DNA from: Paraburkholderia terricola
GTDB lineage: Bacteria; Pseudomonadota; Gammaproteobacteria; Burkholderiales; Burkholderiaceae
Length of the DNA stretch: 58,647 nt
Direction of reading: 5' to 3'
NCBI RefSeq assembly: GCF_900142195.1
Contig: NZ_FRAB01000042.1
Coordinates: forward strand, 1 to 58,647
Each line of letters opens with the position of its first letter. The first letter of the stretch is position 1. Shown here in pieces: positions 16,846 through 26,732 of the stretch. The position numbers and the translations under genes are program-made. The notes under the pieces were generated by a model. That model was not told where the DNA came from and did no database searches. It worked only from the letters and a program-made list of their open reading frames with translations.

Positions 16846-19089
16846 CTACGTGCGCGCCGCCCGCAAACGAAGCGCGTTGCCTATGACCGACACCGAGCTC
16901 AGCGCCATTGCCGCGCTCGCGATGATGGGGCTGAGCAGGATGCCGAGCCAGGGATACAGCACGCCTGCCGCGACAGGAATGCCAATGACGTTGTAGGCGA
17001 ACGCGAAGAACAGGTTCTGCCGGATGTTCTTCATCGTTGCGACGCTCAGGGTGCGGGCTCGCGCGATACCGCGCAGGTCGCCCTTGACCAGCACGACGCG
17101 GGCGCTGTTCATCGCGACGTCCGTGCCGGTGCCCATCGCGATCCCGACATTGGCCTGAGCGAGTGCGGGCGCGTCGTTGACGCCGTCGCCCGCCATCGCG
17201 ACCACGTGCCCTTGCTGCTGCAATTCCTGCACGTGCTTGTACTTGTCCTGAGGCAGAACGCCCGCTTTGACCCCGTCGAGCGACAGCGTTTTCGCCACCG
17301 CGTTGGCCGTTACCGGATTGTCGCCGGTCAGCATGATGATCCTGATGCCCGAGGCCTTCAGCAGTTGCACGGCCTCGGCTGTCGTGCCCTTGACCGGATC
17401 GGCCACGCCGATATAACCGGCGAGTCTGCCGTCCACGGCCAGATACATGATGGTTTGACCCGCTTCGCGCAGCCGGTCCACGTCCGCGTCGACGGCCACG
17501 CAGTCGATCTTCGCATCGTCCATGAGCCCCGTGTTTCCCAGCAGGGCGGCGTGACCGTCGATCTTGCCGCTCACGCCTTTGCCGACGATCGCGTCGAACC
17601 CGTCGACCGGCTTCGTCGCCGCGTTGTTCTCCTGCGCCCGCGAGACGATGGCCTGCGCCAGGGGATGTTCGCTCGGTCCTTCGAGACTGGCCGCATAGCC
17701 GAGCACCGATGCCTCGGTGTGGTCCGCCAATGCGACGACCGTCTGAACACGAGGTTTGCCCTCGGTGAGCGTGCCGGTCTTGTCGACCACCAGCGTGTCG
17801 ACTTTCTCCATCAGTTCGAGTGCTTCCGCGTCCTTGATGAGCACGCCTTCCTTCGCGCCGCGCCCGACTCCCACGATGATGGAGACGGGCGTCGCCAAAC
17901 CGAGGGCGCAGGGGCACGCGATGATGAGCACGCTGATCGCGACGACGAGCGCGTTCGCGAGCGCGGGCGCTGGACCGATAACCGCCCAGACGACGAACGA
18001 CACCGCGGCGATGCCGATGACCGCCAGCACGAACCAGCCCGACACCTGGTCAGCCAGTTTCTGAATCGGCGCGCGCGAGCGGCCGGCCTCGGCGACCATC
18101 TGGACGATTCTTGCAAGCAACGTGTCCGCGCCGACCTTTTCGGCGCGCATCAGAAACGTACCGGTCTGGTTGACCGTCGCGCCGGTCACCTTGCTGCCGG
18201 CCATTTTTTCCGAGGGGATGGATTCGCCGGTAATCATCGATTCGTCGACGCTCGAACGGCCTTCGGTGACGACGCCATCGACCGGAACCTTCGAGCCGGG
18301 CTTCACCCGCAACGTGTCGCCGATCGCGACGGCTTCCAGCGGCACGCTTTCTTCCGCGCCATTCGCGCCGACGCGAACCGCCGTGTGCGGCGCGAGGTTC
18401 AACAGATCCTTGATCGCGCTCGACGTGCGCGAGCGGGCGCGCAACTCCAGCACCTGCCCGAGCAGTATCAGCGTCACGATGACCGAGGCGGCCTCGAAGT
18501 ACAGCGGCAATTCATGCCCGCGCCGGAACGCGTGAGGCAAGGCATCGGGGAAAAACAGCGCGAACACACTGAAGAAGTACGCAGCCGAGACGCCCAGCGC
18601 GATGAGACTGAACATGTTCAGTTGGCGCGTGCGGAACGATTTCGCGCCACGCTCCAGAAAGGGCCAGCCCGCCCACAGCACGACCGGTGTGGCGAGTACG
18701 GCCTGCACGCACTGCGACCAGGTCGCCGGCATCCAGTGGGGCAGGGCCAGCCAGTTGCCGGTCCGGTCGATAACCGCGCTCACGTCGTAGGACGTCAACA
18801 TCGGCCCCATGGTCATCACGAGCAGCGGTATCGACAGCGCGAGCGCGACCCAGAACCGGCGCGTCATCGATTCGAGCTCGACGTTGCGTTCCTCGACCGC
18901 GAGCGGCGTGACGGGTTCGAGCGTCATTCCGCAGATAGGGCAATTGCCGGGGGCCGACGCGCGTATCTGCGGATGCATCGGACAGGTATAGACCACGCCA
19001 GGCGTGTTGCCGCTGTCGCCGCGATGGCGAGCCGGAAAGGCAGGGCGGCCGTGGACCGGCGCCGGCGCGTGAGCATGGGAATGCGACAT
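16846..19089 (-). CDS. copA: Copper-translocating P1B-type ATPase
   Basis: The start at 19089 (MSHSHAHAP, ribosome site GGAGGG) gives 747 aa. A His-rich head and a heavy-metal-binding segment (YTCPMHPQI ... GNCPICGMTLEP) replace the usual ferredoxin-like domain. Then come eight membrane helices, TGES, ACPCALGLATP (CPC in helix 6), DKTGTLT with the phosphorylated Asp, SEHPLAQ (HP motif) and GDGVNDAP. It exports Cu(I) from cytoplasm to periplasm, feeding CusCBA. It is convergent with the P-II-like gene and leads a leftward group with the genes at 19223 and 19499 upstream. Confidence 0.95.
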   Translation of the reverse strand: MSHSHAHAPAPVHGRPAFPARHRGDSGNTPGVVYTCPMHPQIRASAPGNCPICGMTLEPVTPLAVEERNVELESMTRRFWVALALSIPLLVMTMGPMLTSYDVSAVIDRTGNWLALPHWMPATWSQCVQAVLATPVVLWAGWPFLERGAKSFRTRQLNMFSLIALGVSAAYFFSVFALFFPDALPHAFRRGHELPLYFEAASVIVTLILLGQVLELRARSRTSSAIKDLLNLAPHTAVRVGANGAEESVPLEAVAIGDTLRVKPGSKVPVDGVVTEGRSSVDESMITGESIPSEKMAGSKVTGATVNQTGTFLMRAEKVGADTLLARIVQMVAEAGRSRAPIQKLADQVSGWFVLAVIGIAAVSFVVWAVIGPAPALANALVVAISVLIIACPCALGLATPVSIIVGVGRGAKEGVLIKDAEALELMEKVDTLVVDKTGTLTEGKPRVQTVVALADHTEASVLGYAASLEGPSEHPLAQAIVSRAQENNAATKPVDGFDAIVGKGVSGKIDGHAALLGNTGLMDDAKIDCVAVDADVDRLREAGQTIMYLAVDGRLAGYIGVADPVKGTTAEAVQLLKASGIRIIMLTGDNPVTANAVAKTLSLDGVKAGVLPQDKYKHVQELQQQGHVVAMAGDGVNDAPALAQANVGIAMGTGTDVAMNSARVVLVKGDLRGIARARTLSVATMKNIRQNLFFAFAYNVIGIPVAAGVLYPWLGILLSPIIASAAMALSSVSVIGNALRLRAART

Positions 19090-19222
19090 GGAAAACCCTC
19101 CACTAGGAGTCAGCCGGCGTGCGCGGCATGAGCGTGGTGAACCTCGAGACAAAGCACGGCGTGCGCCGCGCGTCATCGCGCCGCGCGTCGCCGTGACAAC
19201 GAGCCCCCAAAAGTTCTATCCG

Positions 19223-19474
19223 CTAGTGAGGGCGTTCATCGTTTCCCTGGTGGGGCTTCGCATGCTGCGTGCCACCCCCTGCGCCGTGATGCCCATGATG
19301 CATGAACAGATGCATCAGCGGACATGCGAGGAGGAGCACATAGGGCAGCGCACCCAGAAAATGCGCGCGATGCCCGGAAAACATGAAGAAAGCGGCCACC
19401 GCGCCGAAACCCACCAGGGCGATCGCGCCGCGCGACTTCCAGAAGGGCCGCGCCTGCTGAACGGGGATTGTCAT
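19223..19474 (-). CDS. DUF2933 family small membrane protein
   Basis: This 83-aa protein has two hydrophobic helices (GAIALVGFGAVAAFFMF and ALPYVLLLACPLMHLFMHHG) and a His-rich tail (HHGHHGAGGG). DUF2933 proteins often accompany copper and silver resistance genes; their role is not established. It lies upstream of copA on the same strand, 133 bases from its start. Confidence 0.85.
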   Translation of the reverse strand: MTIPVQQARPFWKSRGAIALVGFGAVAAFFMFSGHRAHFLGALPYVLLLACPLMHLFMHHGHHGAGGGTQHAKPHQGNDERPH

Positions 19475-19498
19475 GCCGGGCTCCTTATGCGCGCCGTA

Positions 19499-19900
19499 TC
19501 ACTTTGCGGCCGGCGGGTTCTCGATGGCCTCGCGGTCCATCATCATCTGCATCATGTCCATGCGCTTTTCCATCATGTCGTGCTGCGCGCTGCCCGAACC
19601 CATGTGTCCGTGATGGTCTTTCATGCCGTTCATCATCGCCATGCCCTGCTGCATGGCCTGCATCTGCTCATCCATCAGCTTCGCTCTTTCCTCGGGCGTG
19701 TTTGCCGCCATCATGCGCGCGTGCAGTTCCTGCATTTTCTTCATTTGCGCATCGGCGGCGCCTGGCGTTGCCGTGCCGTGCGCGTGTTCATCGACCGCGG
19801 GCGCGGCGCCGCTCGAGATCGCGGGGCCGAACGAAAGCGACAGGGCAATGAGCGACGCGGCGAGCCATGCGAGCGTTGGGGTTTTGCGCCGGCTGTTCAT
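19499..19900 (-). CDS. Exported Met/His-rich helical protein
   Basis: The start at 19900 (MNSRRKTPTL, GGAGAG upstream) gives 133 aa with a signal peptide (LAWLAASLIALSLSFGPAIS). The mature part is a helix rich in Met and His (MKKMQELHARMMAAN, KLMDEQMQAMQQGMAMM, MEKRMDMMQMMMD), like other copper-locus proteins with Met-rich helices. Binding of Cu(I) in the periplasm is inferred. It sits 24 bases upstream of the DUF2933 gene and probably shares its transcript. Confidence 0.78.
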   Translation of the reverse strand: MNSRRKTPTLAWLAASLIALSLSFGPAISSGAAPAVDEHAHGTATPGAADAQMKKMQELHARMMAANTPEERAKLMDEQMQAMQQGMAMMNGMKDHHGHMGSGSAQHDMMEKRMDMMQMMMDREAIENPPAAK

Positions 19901-20072
19901 GATTCTCTCCAGGTTGTTGTTTTCCCTATCGTTGACTGTACTGGCGGGAACGTCGGGTCCGTTGATCTGGCGCAACGAAAAGGCATCCTGGACGGCTGGC
20001 TGACGGCTACCGATCTGGAGCGGGCAAAAAGTGGCGGCGTGGGATTGGCTGCGGCGGTTTCCGCTGCACGCG

Positions 20073-20408
20073 TCAGGTCCAGTACTTCGAATCGGTGACG
20101 GACGTGCGGTAGCCGGGAACGAGGCGGGGCGGTCGGTGCGGCGAACCGGACGCACCGAACCCGTTTTCAGATGCGTCGAGACGTGCCGCTCCCGATTGGG
20201 CGGAAGCTGACGGCTGAATTAACGAACGCGCTCCGTCCTCGATAACGCGTTCCATCGCGTTGTCCGCTGCAATGCGTTCCAGCGGTAATTCAGAGGCTTT
20301 GCCCACCGTCGTCAACACCTCGATGAAGCACGCCGACTGCGCCCCATAGCCTGCCGAGACCGCCAGCGCAACCATTGCGGCGAAATACAGTGTCCCGGCG
20401 GCTTTCAT
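20073..20408 (-). CDS. Hypothetical exported protein
   Basis: From the ATG at 20408 (or 20414) the frame gives about 111 aa: a hydrophobic start (AAGTLYFAAMVALAVSAGYGAQS) like a signal peptide, then a soluble part with no family I recognise, ending VTDSKYWT. It lies 55 bases after the DUF4148 gene on the same strand. Support is the signal-like N-terminus and codon use; the function is unknown. Confidence 0.5.
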   Translation of the reverse strand: MKAAGTLYFAAMVALAVSAGYGAQSACFIEVLTTVGKASELPLERIAADNAMERVIEDGARSLIQPSASAQSGAARLDASENGFGASGSPHRPPRLVPGYRTSVTDSKYWT

Positions 20409-20463
20409 GGGCATCGGCCTGACATGCGGGCGTCGACCGAATGATGAACTTCGCACTTTGCCC

Positions 20464-20820
20464 TCAGCTACCGAAGTACGGATTGCAGTAGCTCGCCGGG
20501 CCCACGCAGGACGATTGCATCGCCGTATGCGTGGATGCCCGCTTGCCGGCCGCGGATTTGCCGTGTTGCGTGACGCCGCCGTATCCCTGAGTGCCCGATT
20601 GCTGTCCGTCTTGCGCGGCGATCTTTGCCTCGGCGGCCTGAATGTCGGCCGGATAGTTGATGTCGTTGGCCACCGACGGGTTATAGCCGGCCTGTTCCAC
20701 GCGAACCAGATCGGCGCGCACTTCGGCACGCGTGATCGGCCCATTGGTTTGCGCGAAGCTCAGTGCGGGAGCGGCGAGTGCGCCGGTTGCGATAGCGAGG
20801 AAAAGTACGATCTTTTTCAT
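20464..20820 (-). CDS. DUF4148 family exported protein
   Basis: The start at 20820 (MKKIVLFLAIATGALAAPALSFAQ, GGAGC upstream) gives 118 aa. A clear signal peptide is followed by the DUF4148 motif ITRAEVRADLVRVEQAGYNPSVANDINYPADIQAAEAKIAAQ, seen widely in Burkholderiaceae. The end carries two cysteines (SSCVGPASYCNPYFGS). Function unknown; members are small periplasmic proteins often present in many copies. Confidence 0.88.
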   Translation of the reverse strand: MKKIVLFLAIATGALAAPALSFAQTNGPITRAEVRADLVRVEQAGYNPSVANDINYPADIQAAEAKIAAQDGQQSGTQGYGGVTQHGKSAAGKRASTHTAMQSSCVGPASYCNPYFGS

Positions 20821-21288
20821 GATGAAGCTCCTTGATGGATGAGAGAAGGCGAATCGTTGGTGAATCGTTTGCGAATCGTTTATCGAGCCGCGATTGAAAT
20901 GTAGTCCCGCAAGCTCCATCGAAATAGACATACATCGGTACGCCGGCCGGCCAACGGCCGGTGCGTTCGCTGAACCTTCGGATGAGCCATGCGCCGCGCG
21001 ATAACCGGTCTGACGAACGGGTCTCGTGCCCGCGCATGAGCCACCCTGCTCCGAGGTCCGGTCCGTTCATATGAAGGTGTTATGCGCCCGGTGAGGCCTG
21101 CGGAGCGCGCTGCGCTCGCCGCGGCTTTCGCACCTATACGGAGGTATGAGCGATCCATTCGAACGTTTGGTGCGGCGCTTGCGTTCGTAGAATGGTTCGC
21201 GAGGCGTGCGGCGCGTATAGTCGAACCGGAGCGGGTGGCAGCCCATGTTGCACCGCCGTTTTTGCACTCAAGGCCGAGGACCCGTCGC
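20821..21288. other. Non-coding stretch between divergent genes
   Basis: These 468 bases separate the leftward DUF4148 gene from the rightward receiver gene. I see no convincing coding frame, RNA gene or repeat. It should hold both promoters, but no sigma-70 consensus pair stands out. Confidence 0.5.
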
Positions 21289-21675
21289 TTGTACAACAAT
21301 CCAATCGTTTCGATCATCGACGACGACGAGTCTGTCCGCGTTGCGACGTCGAGCCTGGTTCGTTCGCTTGGCTGGGACGTCCGGCTCTATGCGTCGGCGG
21401 AGCAGTTCCTCGCGTCCGACTCCATCGGCGCCGTGACCTGCATCATTTCCGATGTGCAGATGCCGGGTATTTCCGGGCTGGACATGTACCGCCGTCTCAT
21501 CGAGCGCGGGGTGACGCTGCCGGTCATCTTCATCTCCGCTTTCGCGTCCGATGCGGTGCGCCGTCAGGCGCTCGACATCGGCGCGATGTGCGTGCTGAGC
21601 AAGCCCGTCGATGCGGCGGAGGTGTCGCGCCGTCTGGAAACGATTAGGGCGGGCGGTGACGGCATGCCGGCTTGA
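21289..21675 (+). CDS. Single-domain response regulator (receiver only)
   Basis: The receiver domain runs from PIVSIIDDDESVRVATSSLV through ISDVQMPGISG (phospho-acceptor Asp) and VIFISAF (Thr/Ser position) to LSKPVDAAEV (conserved Lys). No output domain follows. The start is unclear: TTG at 21289 is used here, GTG at 21235 is possible and the open frame goes back to 21082. It precedes the histidine kinase gene on the same strand, so it could take phosphate from that kinase. Confidence 0.75.
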   Translation: MYNNPIVSIIDDDESVRVATSSLVRSLGWDVRLYASAEQFLASDSIGAVTCIISDVQMPGISGLDMYRRLIERGVTLPVIFISAFASDAVRRQALDIGAMCVLSKPVDAAEVSRRLETIRAGGDGMPA

Positions 21676-21850
21676 GGGCCTCCGAAGCGCGCATGCGCAA
21701 GCATCGGCCAGCCCTGTCTCCGATAGAATCAGAGCCGGATAAAAAAGGTCGACGTCCCGCATCCCGGACCGATATGCACGACCGGTCCGACAAAAGCAGG
21801 GACGCGCTGCTTACCAACAAACGCTTGTCTGGAACACCTATGCAAAATTC

Positions 21851-24097
21851 GTGTCCTTCCATCCGTATCTTCTCCGCGCGGCGCGCTCCCAGACCGTGAA
21901 ATTCAACCAGGGCGCCGGCAGGCCGCTGCGAGACAACGCACGGGCGCTATACGCCTGTGCGGCCGTGATCGGTCTTGCCGTTTTCGTTATCGACGCATTC
22001 ACGCCGCTCGATATTGCAATCGCCGTGCTGTACGTGGTGGTCGTGCTGCTGGTGGCATCGACCGGATCGCGGCCGGCCGCGGTCGCCGCCGCATGGACCT
22101 GCGTGGTGCTCACGCTGTTCGCCTTCGTGCTGTCGCATGACGAACACTATTCGGGCGGCGCGGTGGCGCGTTGCGCGGTCAGTCTGCTCGCCATCGTCAC
22201 CACCTCGGTGCTGGCGCTGCGCAACCAGGCCAACACGGCCACATTGCGCGAACAGCTTCAGTTGCTCGATCTCACGCACGACGCGATCGTCGCCTACGAC
22301 ATGAACGACCGCATCACGTTCTGGAATCAGGGCGCGGAGGAACTGTACGGCTGGACCGCGCAGCAGGCGCTCGGCCAGCCGATTCACGAACTGACGCAGA
22401 CCCACGCGGCCATTTCCCTCGATGAGATCCGCGACGAAGTGCTCCGCGTCGGGCGCTGGCACGGCGAGCTCGAACGCGTGCGCAAGGACGGCGAGACCGT
22501 CGCCATTTCGAGCCGCTGGGCGCTATGGCGCGACCGCAACGGCAAGCCGCGCGCGATCCTCGCGACCAACAACGACATCACGTTGCGCAAGCGCATGGAA
22601 GGCGAGCTGCGGCGCCAGCAGGAAGAACTGCGCGCGACCATCGACGCGATTCCGGGCATGGTATGGAGTTCGTCGCCCGACGGCCGGCTCAGCTACATCA
22701 ACCGGCGCTGGAGCGAGTTCGGCGTGACGGTCGCCGAGGACGGCGGCGACATCTGGCGCTCGATCGTGCATCCCGACGATCTGCCCGCGACGGAGGCGGC
22801 ATGGCAAAGCGCGGTCACGACCGGCGCCTCGTTCGAAAACGTCGCACGCATCAGGCGCCGCGACGGCGTCTACCGGTGGATGCACATCGGCGCGGAACCG
22901 TTGCGCGACGCCGCCGGCAAAATCTTGCGCTGGTACGGCGTGAATACCGACATCGAGGAGCGCAAGCGGGCCGAACAGGCGCTCGAGCGCAGTGAAGCGT
23001 TTCTGTCGGACGCGCAGCGCCTTAGCCGCACGGGCAGCATCGCCACGCGTTTTCCGGGCGGCGAGATGTGGTGGTCCGAAGAGGCATACCGGATTTTCGA
23101 TTATCCCGAGGACGCCAAACCCGGCATCGATCTAATCGTCGCGCGCACGCATCCCGACGATCTCGCGCTCGCCCGCGAGGCCTACGAACAGGCGATGGCG
23201 GGCGAGCCGTATATCGACACCGGGCACCGTTTGCTGATGCCGGACGGCAGCGTCAAGCATGTTCACTACGTCGCGCATATCGCCGCGCCGCAGTCGGGCA
23301 ATATCGAGTACGTGGGGGCGTTGATGGACGTCACCGAGCGCGTCGTCGCCCAGGAAGCCCTCGACCGTTCGACCGCCGAGCTTGCCCATACCACGCGCGT
23401 GACGATGCTGGGCGAGCTGGCGGCATCGATCGCGCACGAGGTGACGCAGCCGCTTGCCGCGATCGTCACGGCCGGCGACGCGGCGTCGCGCTGGCTCAAC
23501 CGGCCGCAACCGGAACTGTGCGAAGCGGCGCAATCGATCGATCAGATGATTCGCGACGCGAAGCGCGCGACGGACATCATTCGCCAGATACGCGCGATGG
23601 CGCAAAAGCGCGATCCGAGCCATGCGGTATTCGACTTGAATGCTATCGCTAGGGAATCCGTCGAACTCGTGCGCCGCGAGCTGGATGGTGAACGCGTCGA
23701 AGTGGAAACCGCTTACGAACTGCCGGCCCTGGAGGTGTGCGCCGACCGCGTGCAACTGCAGCAGGTCATCATCAATCTCGTGCTGAACGGCGTGCAGGCG
23801 ATGACGGGTGTCGCCGGGCGCGCGCGGCGTCTGCGCATTCGCACCCGGCGCTTCGACGGCCGGCATGCGCAGGTGATCGTCGAGGACTCCGGCACCGGCA
23901 TTAGCGAGGAGAACCTCGGGCGCCTTTTCAACGCCTTCTTCACCACGAAGAAGGACGGCATGGGAATGGGGCTTTCGATCTGCCGGTCCATCGTGGAAAT
24001 GCATGGCGGGCGGATCTGGGCCGAATCGAAGCAAGGCGAGGGTGCGGTGATGCAATTCATACTACCGCTCGATGGAGACACGTGTGATGGACGTTGA
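21851..24097 (+). CDS. PAS-domain sensor histidine kinase
   Basis: This 748-aa protein (GTG start) has about three membrane helices (residues 32-125), three PAS domains (about 135-250, 258-375, 380-497), a histidine-phosphotransfer helix with His529 (SIAHEVTQPLAAI) and an HATPase domain (INLVLNGVQAM, VEDSGTGIS, FTTKKDGMGMGLSICRSI). The kinase class resembles FixL/TodS-type soluble-signal sensors. The ligand is unknown. It overlaps the following NarL/FixJ regulator by 11 bases, so the two form a two-component pair. Confidence 0.9.
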   Translation: MSFHPYLLRAARSQTVKFNQGAGRPLRDNARALYACAAVIGLAVFVIDAFTPLDIAIAVLYVVVVLLVASTGSRPAAVAAAWTCVVLTLFAFVLSHDEHYSGGAVARCAVSLLAIVTTSVLALRNQANTATLREQLQLLDLTHDAIVAYDMNDRITFWNQGAEELYGWTAQQALGQPIHELTQTHAAISLDEIRDEVLRVGRWHGELERVRKDGETVAISSRWALWRDRNGKPRAILATNNDITLRKRMEGELRRQQEELRATIDAIPGMVWSSSPDGRLSYINRRWSEFGVTVAEDGGDIWRSIVHPDDLPATEAAWQSAVTTGASFENVARIRRRDGVYRWMHIGAEPLRDAAGKILRWYGVNTDIEERKRAEQALERSEAFLSDAQRLSRTGSIATRFPGGEMWWSEEAYRIFDYPEDAKPGIDLIVARTHPDDLALAREAYEQAMAGEPYIDTGHRLLMPDGSVKHVHYVAHIAAPQSGNIEYVGALMDVTERVVAQEALDRSTAELAHTTRVTMLGELAASIAHEVTQPLAAIVTAGDAASRWLNRPQPELCEAAQSIDQMIRDAKRATDIIRQIRAMAQKRDPSHAVFDLNAIARESVELVRRELDGERVEVETAYELPALEVCADRVQLQQVIINLVLNGVQAMTGVAGRARRLRIRTRRFDGRHAQVIVEDSGTGISEENLGRLFNAFFTTKKDGMGMGLSICRSIVEMHGGRIWAESKQGEGAVMQFILPLDGDTCDGR

Positions 24098-24761
24098 AAG
24101 CGCAAACGCCACGGGACAATCCATTGCTTATGTGGTCGATGACGACGATTCGATGCGAGCCGCGGTGAGCATGCTGCTGCGCTCGGTCGGCTTGCGCGTC
24201 GAAACGTTCGCGTCGGCCCAGGAGTTTCTGGCATTCGAGATGCCCGACGTGCCGAGTTGCCTGATCCTCGACGTGCGCCTGAAAGGGCAAAGCGGGCTTG
24301 CCGTGCAGGAGCAGATCGCGGCGGGGCATATTCACGTGCCGATCATCTTCATGACGGCGCATGGCGACATCGCGATGACCGTGAAGGCCATGAAGGCCGG
24401 CGCAATGGACTTTCTGGCCAAGCCGTTCCGCGATCAGGACATGCTGGACGCCGTGGCGAACGCGCTCGCGAAAGACGAAACGCGGCGCAATGCGGACCGC
24501 TCGGTGGCCGACCTGCGCCGCTGCTACGAACTGTTGACGCCGCGCGAGCGCGAGGTGATGGGATTCGTCGCGCGCGGCTTGATGAACAAGCAGATCGCCG
24601 CCGAAATGAATCTGAGCGAGATCACCGTGAAGATTCATCGAGGGCAGGCCATGAAGAAAATGGAGTCGCGCTCGCTCGCGGATTTCGTTCTGAAGGCGGA
24701 GGCGCTTGGCGTCAAGGCGCCGCAGGAGTCGGGAGTGGCGGCGCGCGTCTCGCGTAGCTGA
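24087..24761 (+). CDS. FixJ/NarL-family response regulator
   Basis: The start at 24087 (GGAGA upstream) gives 224 aa: a receiver domain with DDDD near residue 19, phospho-acceptor Asp62 (LILDVRLKGQSG), MTAHGD and AKPF, then a LuxR-type helix-turn-helix (LTPREREVMGFVARGLMNKQIAAEMNLSEITVKIH). It overlaps the kinase gene by 11 bases and is its probable partner, acting as a transcription factor. The layout (FMTAHGDIAMTVKAMKAGAMDFLAKPF) is typical of the FixJ/TodT group. Confidence 0.92.
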   Translation: MDVESANATGQSIAYVVDDDDSMRAAVSMLLRSVGLRVETFASAQEFLAFEMPDVPSCLILDVRLKGQSGLAVQEQIAAGHIHVPIIFMTAHGDIAMTVKAMKAGAMDFLAKPFRDQDMLDAVANALAKDETRRNADRSVADLRRCYELLTPREREVMGFVARGLMNKQIAAEMNLSEITVKIHRGQAMKKMESRSLADFVLKAEALGVKAPQESGVAARVSRS

Positions 24762-25012
24762 TCGATGGCGAGTGCTAGAACGTGACGAACTGGACGCGGC
24801 GGCGCCGCCGTCCACTCGCCCCAACATTCCGGTTCATTGCGTTGCAAGTCGGCGCCCGTTAATAACGGAACGAGCGAACGGAACCGAGCACTAGAAATCG
24901 GTGACAGTTCGACGCCCCGGTGCCGTTGCGAGCCGTCGGTTTCATAGCTATTCGTCGTGCTGTTGGTAAAGGCGACCGGCTGCTTGATCTGATAGACGGC
25001 GAGGACCGCGCC

Positions 25013-25318
25013 GTGACCTCGCAAAGCTCGAGCGGCTCCGCGCAGATCGTGTTGTAGTTCGATATGGATCGAGACGTCGACGGCGCGGCGCGCGACGTGC
25101 AGGCGGCGATCAACGCCGCGCGCGGTTCGTTGCCCACCACGCTCACGCAAACGCCGACCTACCGCAAGATGAACACGGGGGACGTTTATCTTCAAGGCGT
25201 GTATCAGCACGTGAGCGGCACCGGCGACAGCGGCATTCACGCGGTGATCAACGGCTTGAGCGCTTCCGATTCGAATCAGCAAGCCGCCGTTACGGTGGGT
25301 ATGCGCGTCCGGTTCTGA
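25013..25318 (+). pseudogene. Chimeric remnant: RND transporter fragment joined to porin C-terminus
   Basis: In one frame, VTSQSSSGSAQIVL - stop (TAG 25055-25057) - FDMDRDVDGAARDVQAAINAARG ... TPTYRK matches the N-terminal periplasmic part of MdtC-type RND pumps, where the stop replaces the conserved Gln. At about base 25172 the frame continues as TGDVYLQGVYQHVS ... NQQAAVTVGMRVRF, the last strands of a Burkholderia-type porin with its terminal Phe. Two unrelated gene ends have been joined by a deletion or recombination. Nothing functional is expected. Confidence 0.75.
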
Positions 25319-25401
25319 TCGCGGATACCCGTGGAGCCGGTGATGGTTTCACGGGTATCTATCGCGAGCATTTGCATGACGGCATTGCCGCGGGCTGATT
25401 C

Positions 25402-26729
25402 TTACTGTGCCGCGAGCTTCGCGCTGTGTTGCCGCAGTCCATTAAAGATCCTGTCTGACACGTCCTTCGGGACAGCGGCCGGCAGCAGCGGCTCGACCTC
25501 GGCGACGACATCTTCCGTCATGTCGGTCAGGGTGGTGATCATCTCATCGACGTCGGCCGGCGCCAGCGTGACTCGTTGCCCTTGCGCTATCCAGTGACGA
25601 CGTCGAATATCGTTGATCAGGTAATGCGCGTTCTCACCACGTACCGCCATTGCCAGTTTCGCCCGGCGCGGGGAAAGCAGGTTCGGTCCGTTTCCAATGA
25701 TCGGATGCGCGGAGAGAACGTCATAGATTGGAGTGGCCTGATAGCGGTTGGACTTCAGGTGCGCAATGCTGAAATTTTTCGCGTGGCCGTCGATGGCTGC
25801 AAGCATCCAGAAAACGATTTGCGTCATGAAGAAATTACGTTGATCGATCGCGGACCGCTCTGAACCGGCCAGGACTTCCATGATCTTCTGTATGCCGGGT
25901 CCGCTATCCGATTCATATTTGGCTGCGGCGGGCGTTGCGGTGGCCTGGCACATGTCCTCCTGGGGAAGCCTCAGGATCCATGAGCCGTCGCTCGCATACC
26001 TGCGATCGAAGCGCTCGACCACGAGTACTTTCTGGTCCTCAAACGTTGCAATGTCGCATCTGACGATGGGCAAACCATACGCGGCGACGATTTTCGAGCA
26101 CAGCCACTCGTTTTCCACCGATGTGCGCATGTCGGCGCGCATGTTTCCGACCAGTCCGAGGGGCAGCTTCAGGATATGCGTGGTCGGCGTGCTGCGTTCA
26201 GGGATAAACCACTGGTCGCCGTGCCATAGAAGGGCGGTCTTTTCCTGCGCGCCGGCGATGGACAGACGCAGATCGTCGATGGGCTCGTGTTGACCCAACG
26301 CAGGCGGGGCCGTTACCTCCCGCAGTAGCCGCGCGATTTCCGCCTCGTCGAGGCGGGCGCCCGCTGATCTTCTCCAGGTCCACCGGGGTTTCATCCGGAG
26401 GCAGCATCTGGATAGCGCCTACGCAGTCTCTTCCCAACTCGGCCAGCAACTCGAAGGGTGATGTGCCACCGGTTCTGTAGCGCGTTGCGATGCGCTCGCG
26501 GATAGCCCTGCTATCAGGCAGCAGGTTACCAGTCCGAAACGAGCTTGCCCCGGTAGGGTTGGTTACCGGCCGTGAAAGGTAGCGAGAGCGATAGGGGGCG
26601 CCCCTGTTCGTCTGCTATCCAATCTTCGAAGTAAGTGAGTTTCTCCCCGTCCCGAGTGGTCTCCCAGGTACCTACAGGCAACCCGTTCATCCACAGAGTC
26701 AGGCTTTTTCCTTGTGCGCGGCGGCCCAT
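25402..26729 (-). pseudogene. hipA: hipA toxin gene, broken by two frameshifts
   Basis: The HipA kinase is spread over three frames. The N-terminal part (LTLWMNGLPVGTWETTRDG ... YRGKLVSDW) ends at 26526. LLPDSRAIRERIATRYRTGG ... VGAIQMLPPDETPVDLEKI follows in a second frame to about 26371. RLDEAEIARLLREV onward occupies a third frame and holds SIAGAQEKTALL and the catalytic DGHAKNFS loop. HipA phosphorylates glutamyl-tRNA synthetase and causes growth arrest. The first junction fits loss of about five bases and the second a single extra base. Sequencing error is the alternative. Confidence 0.8.
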
Positions 26730-26732
26730 GTG

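Noticed and set aside
24859..25282. Leftward frames over the RND/porin remnant
   Set aside because: The homology lies on the plus strand; these frames are shadows.
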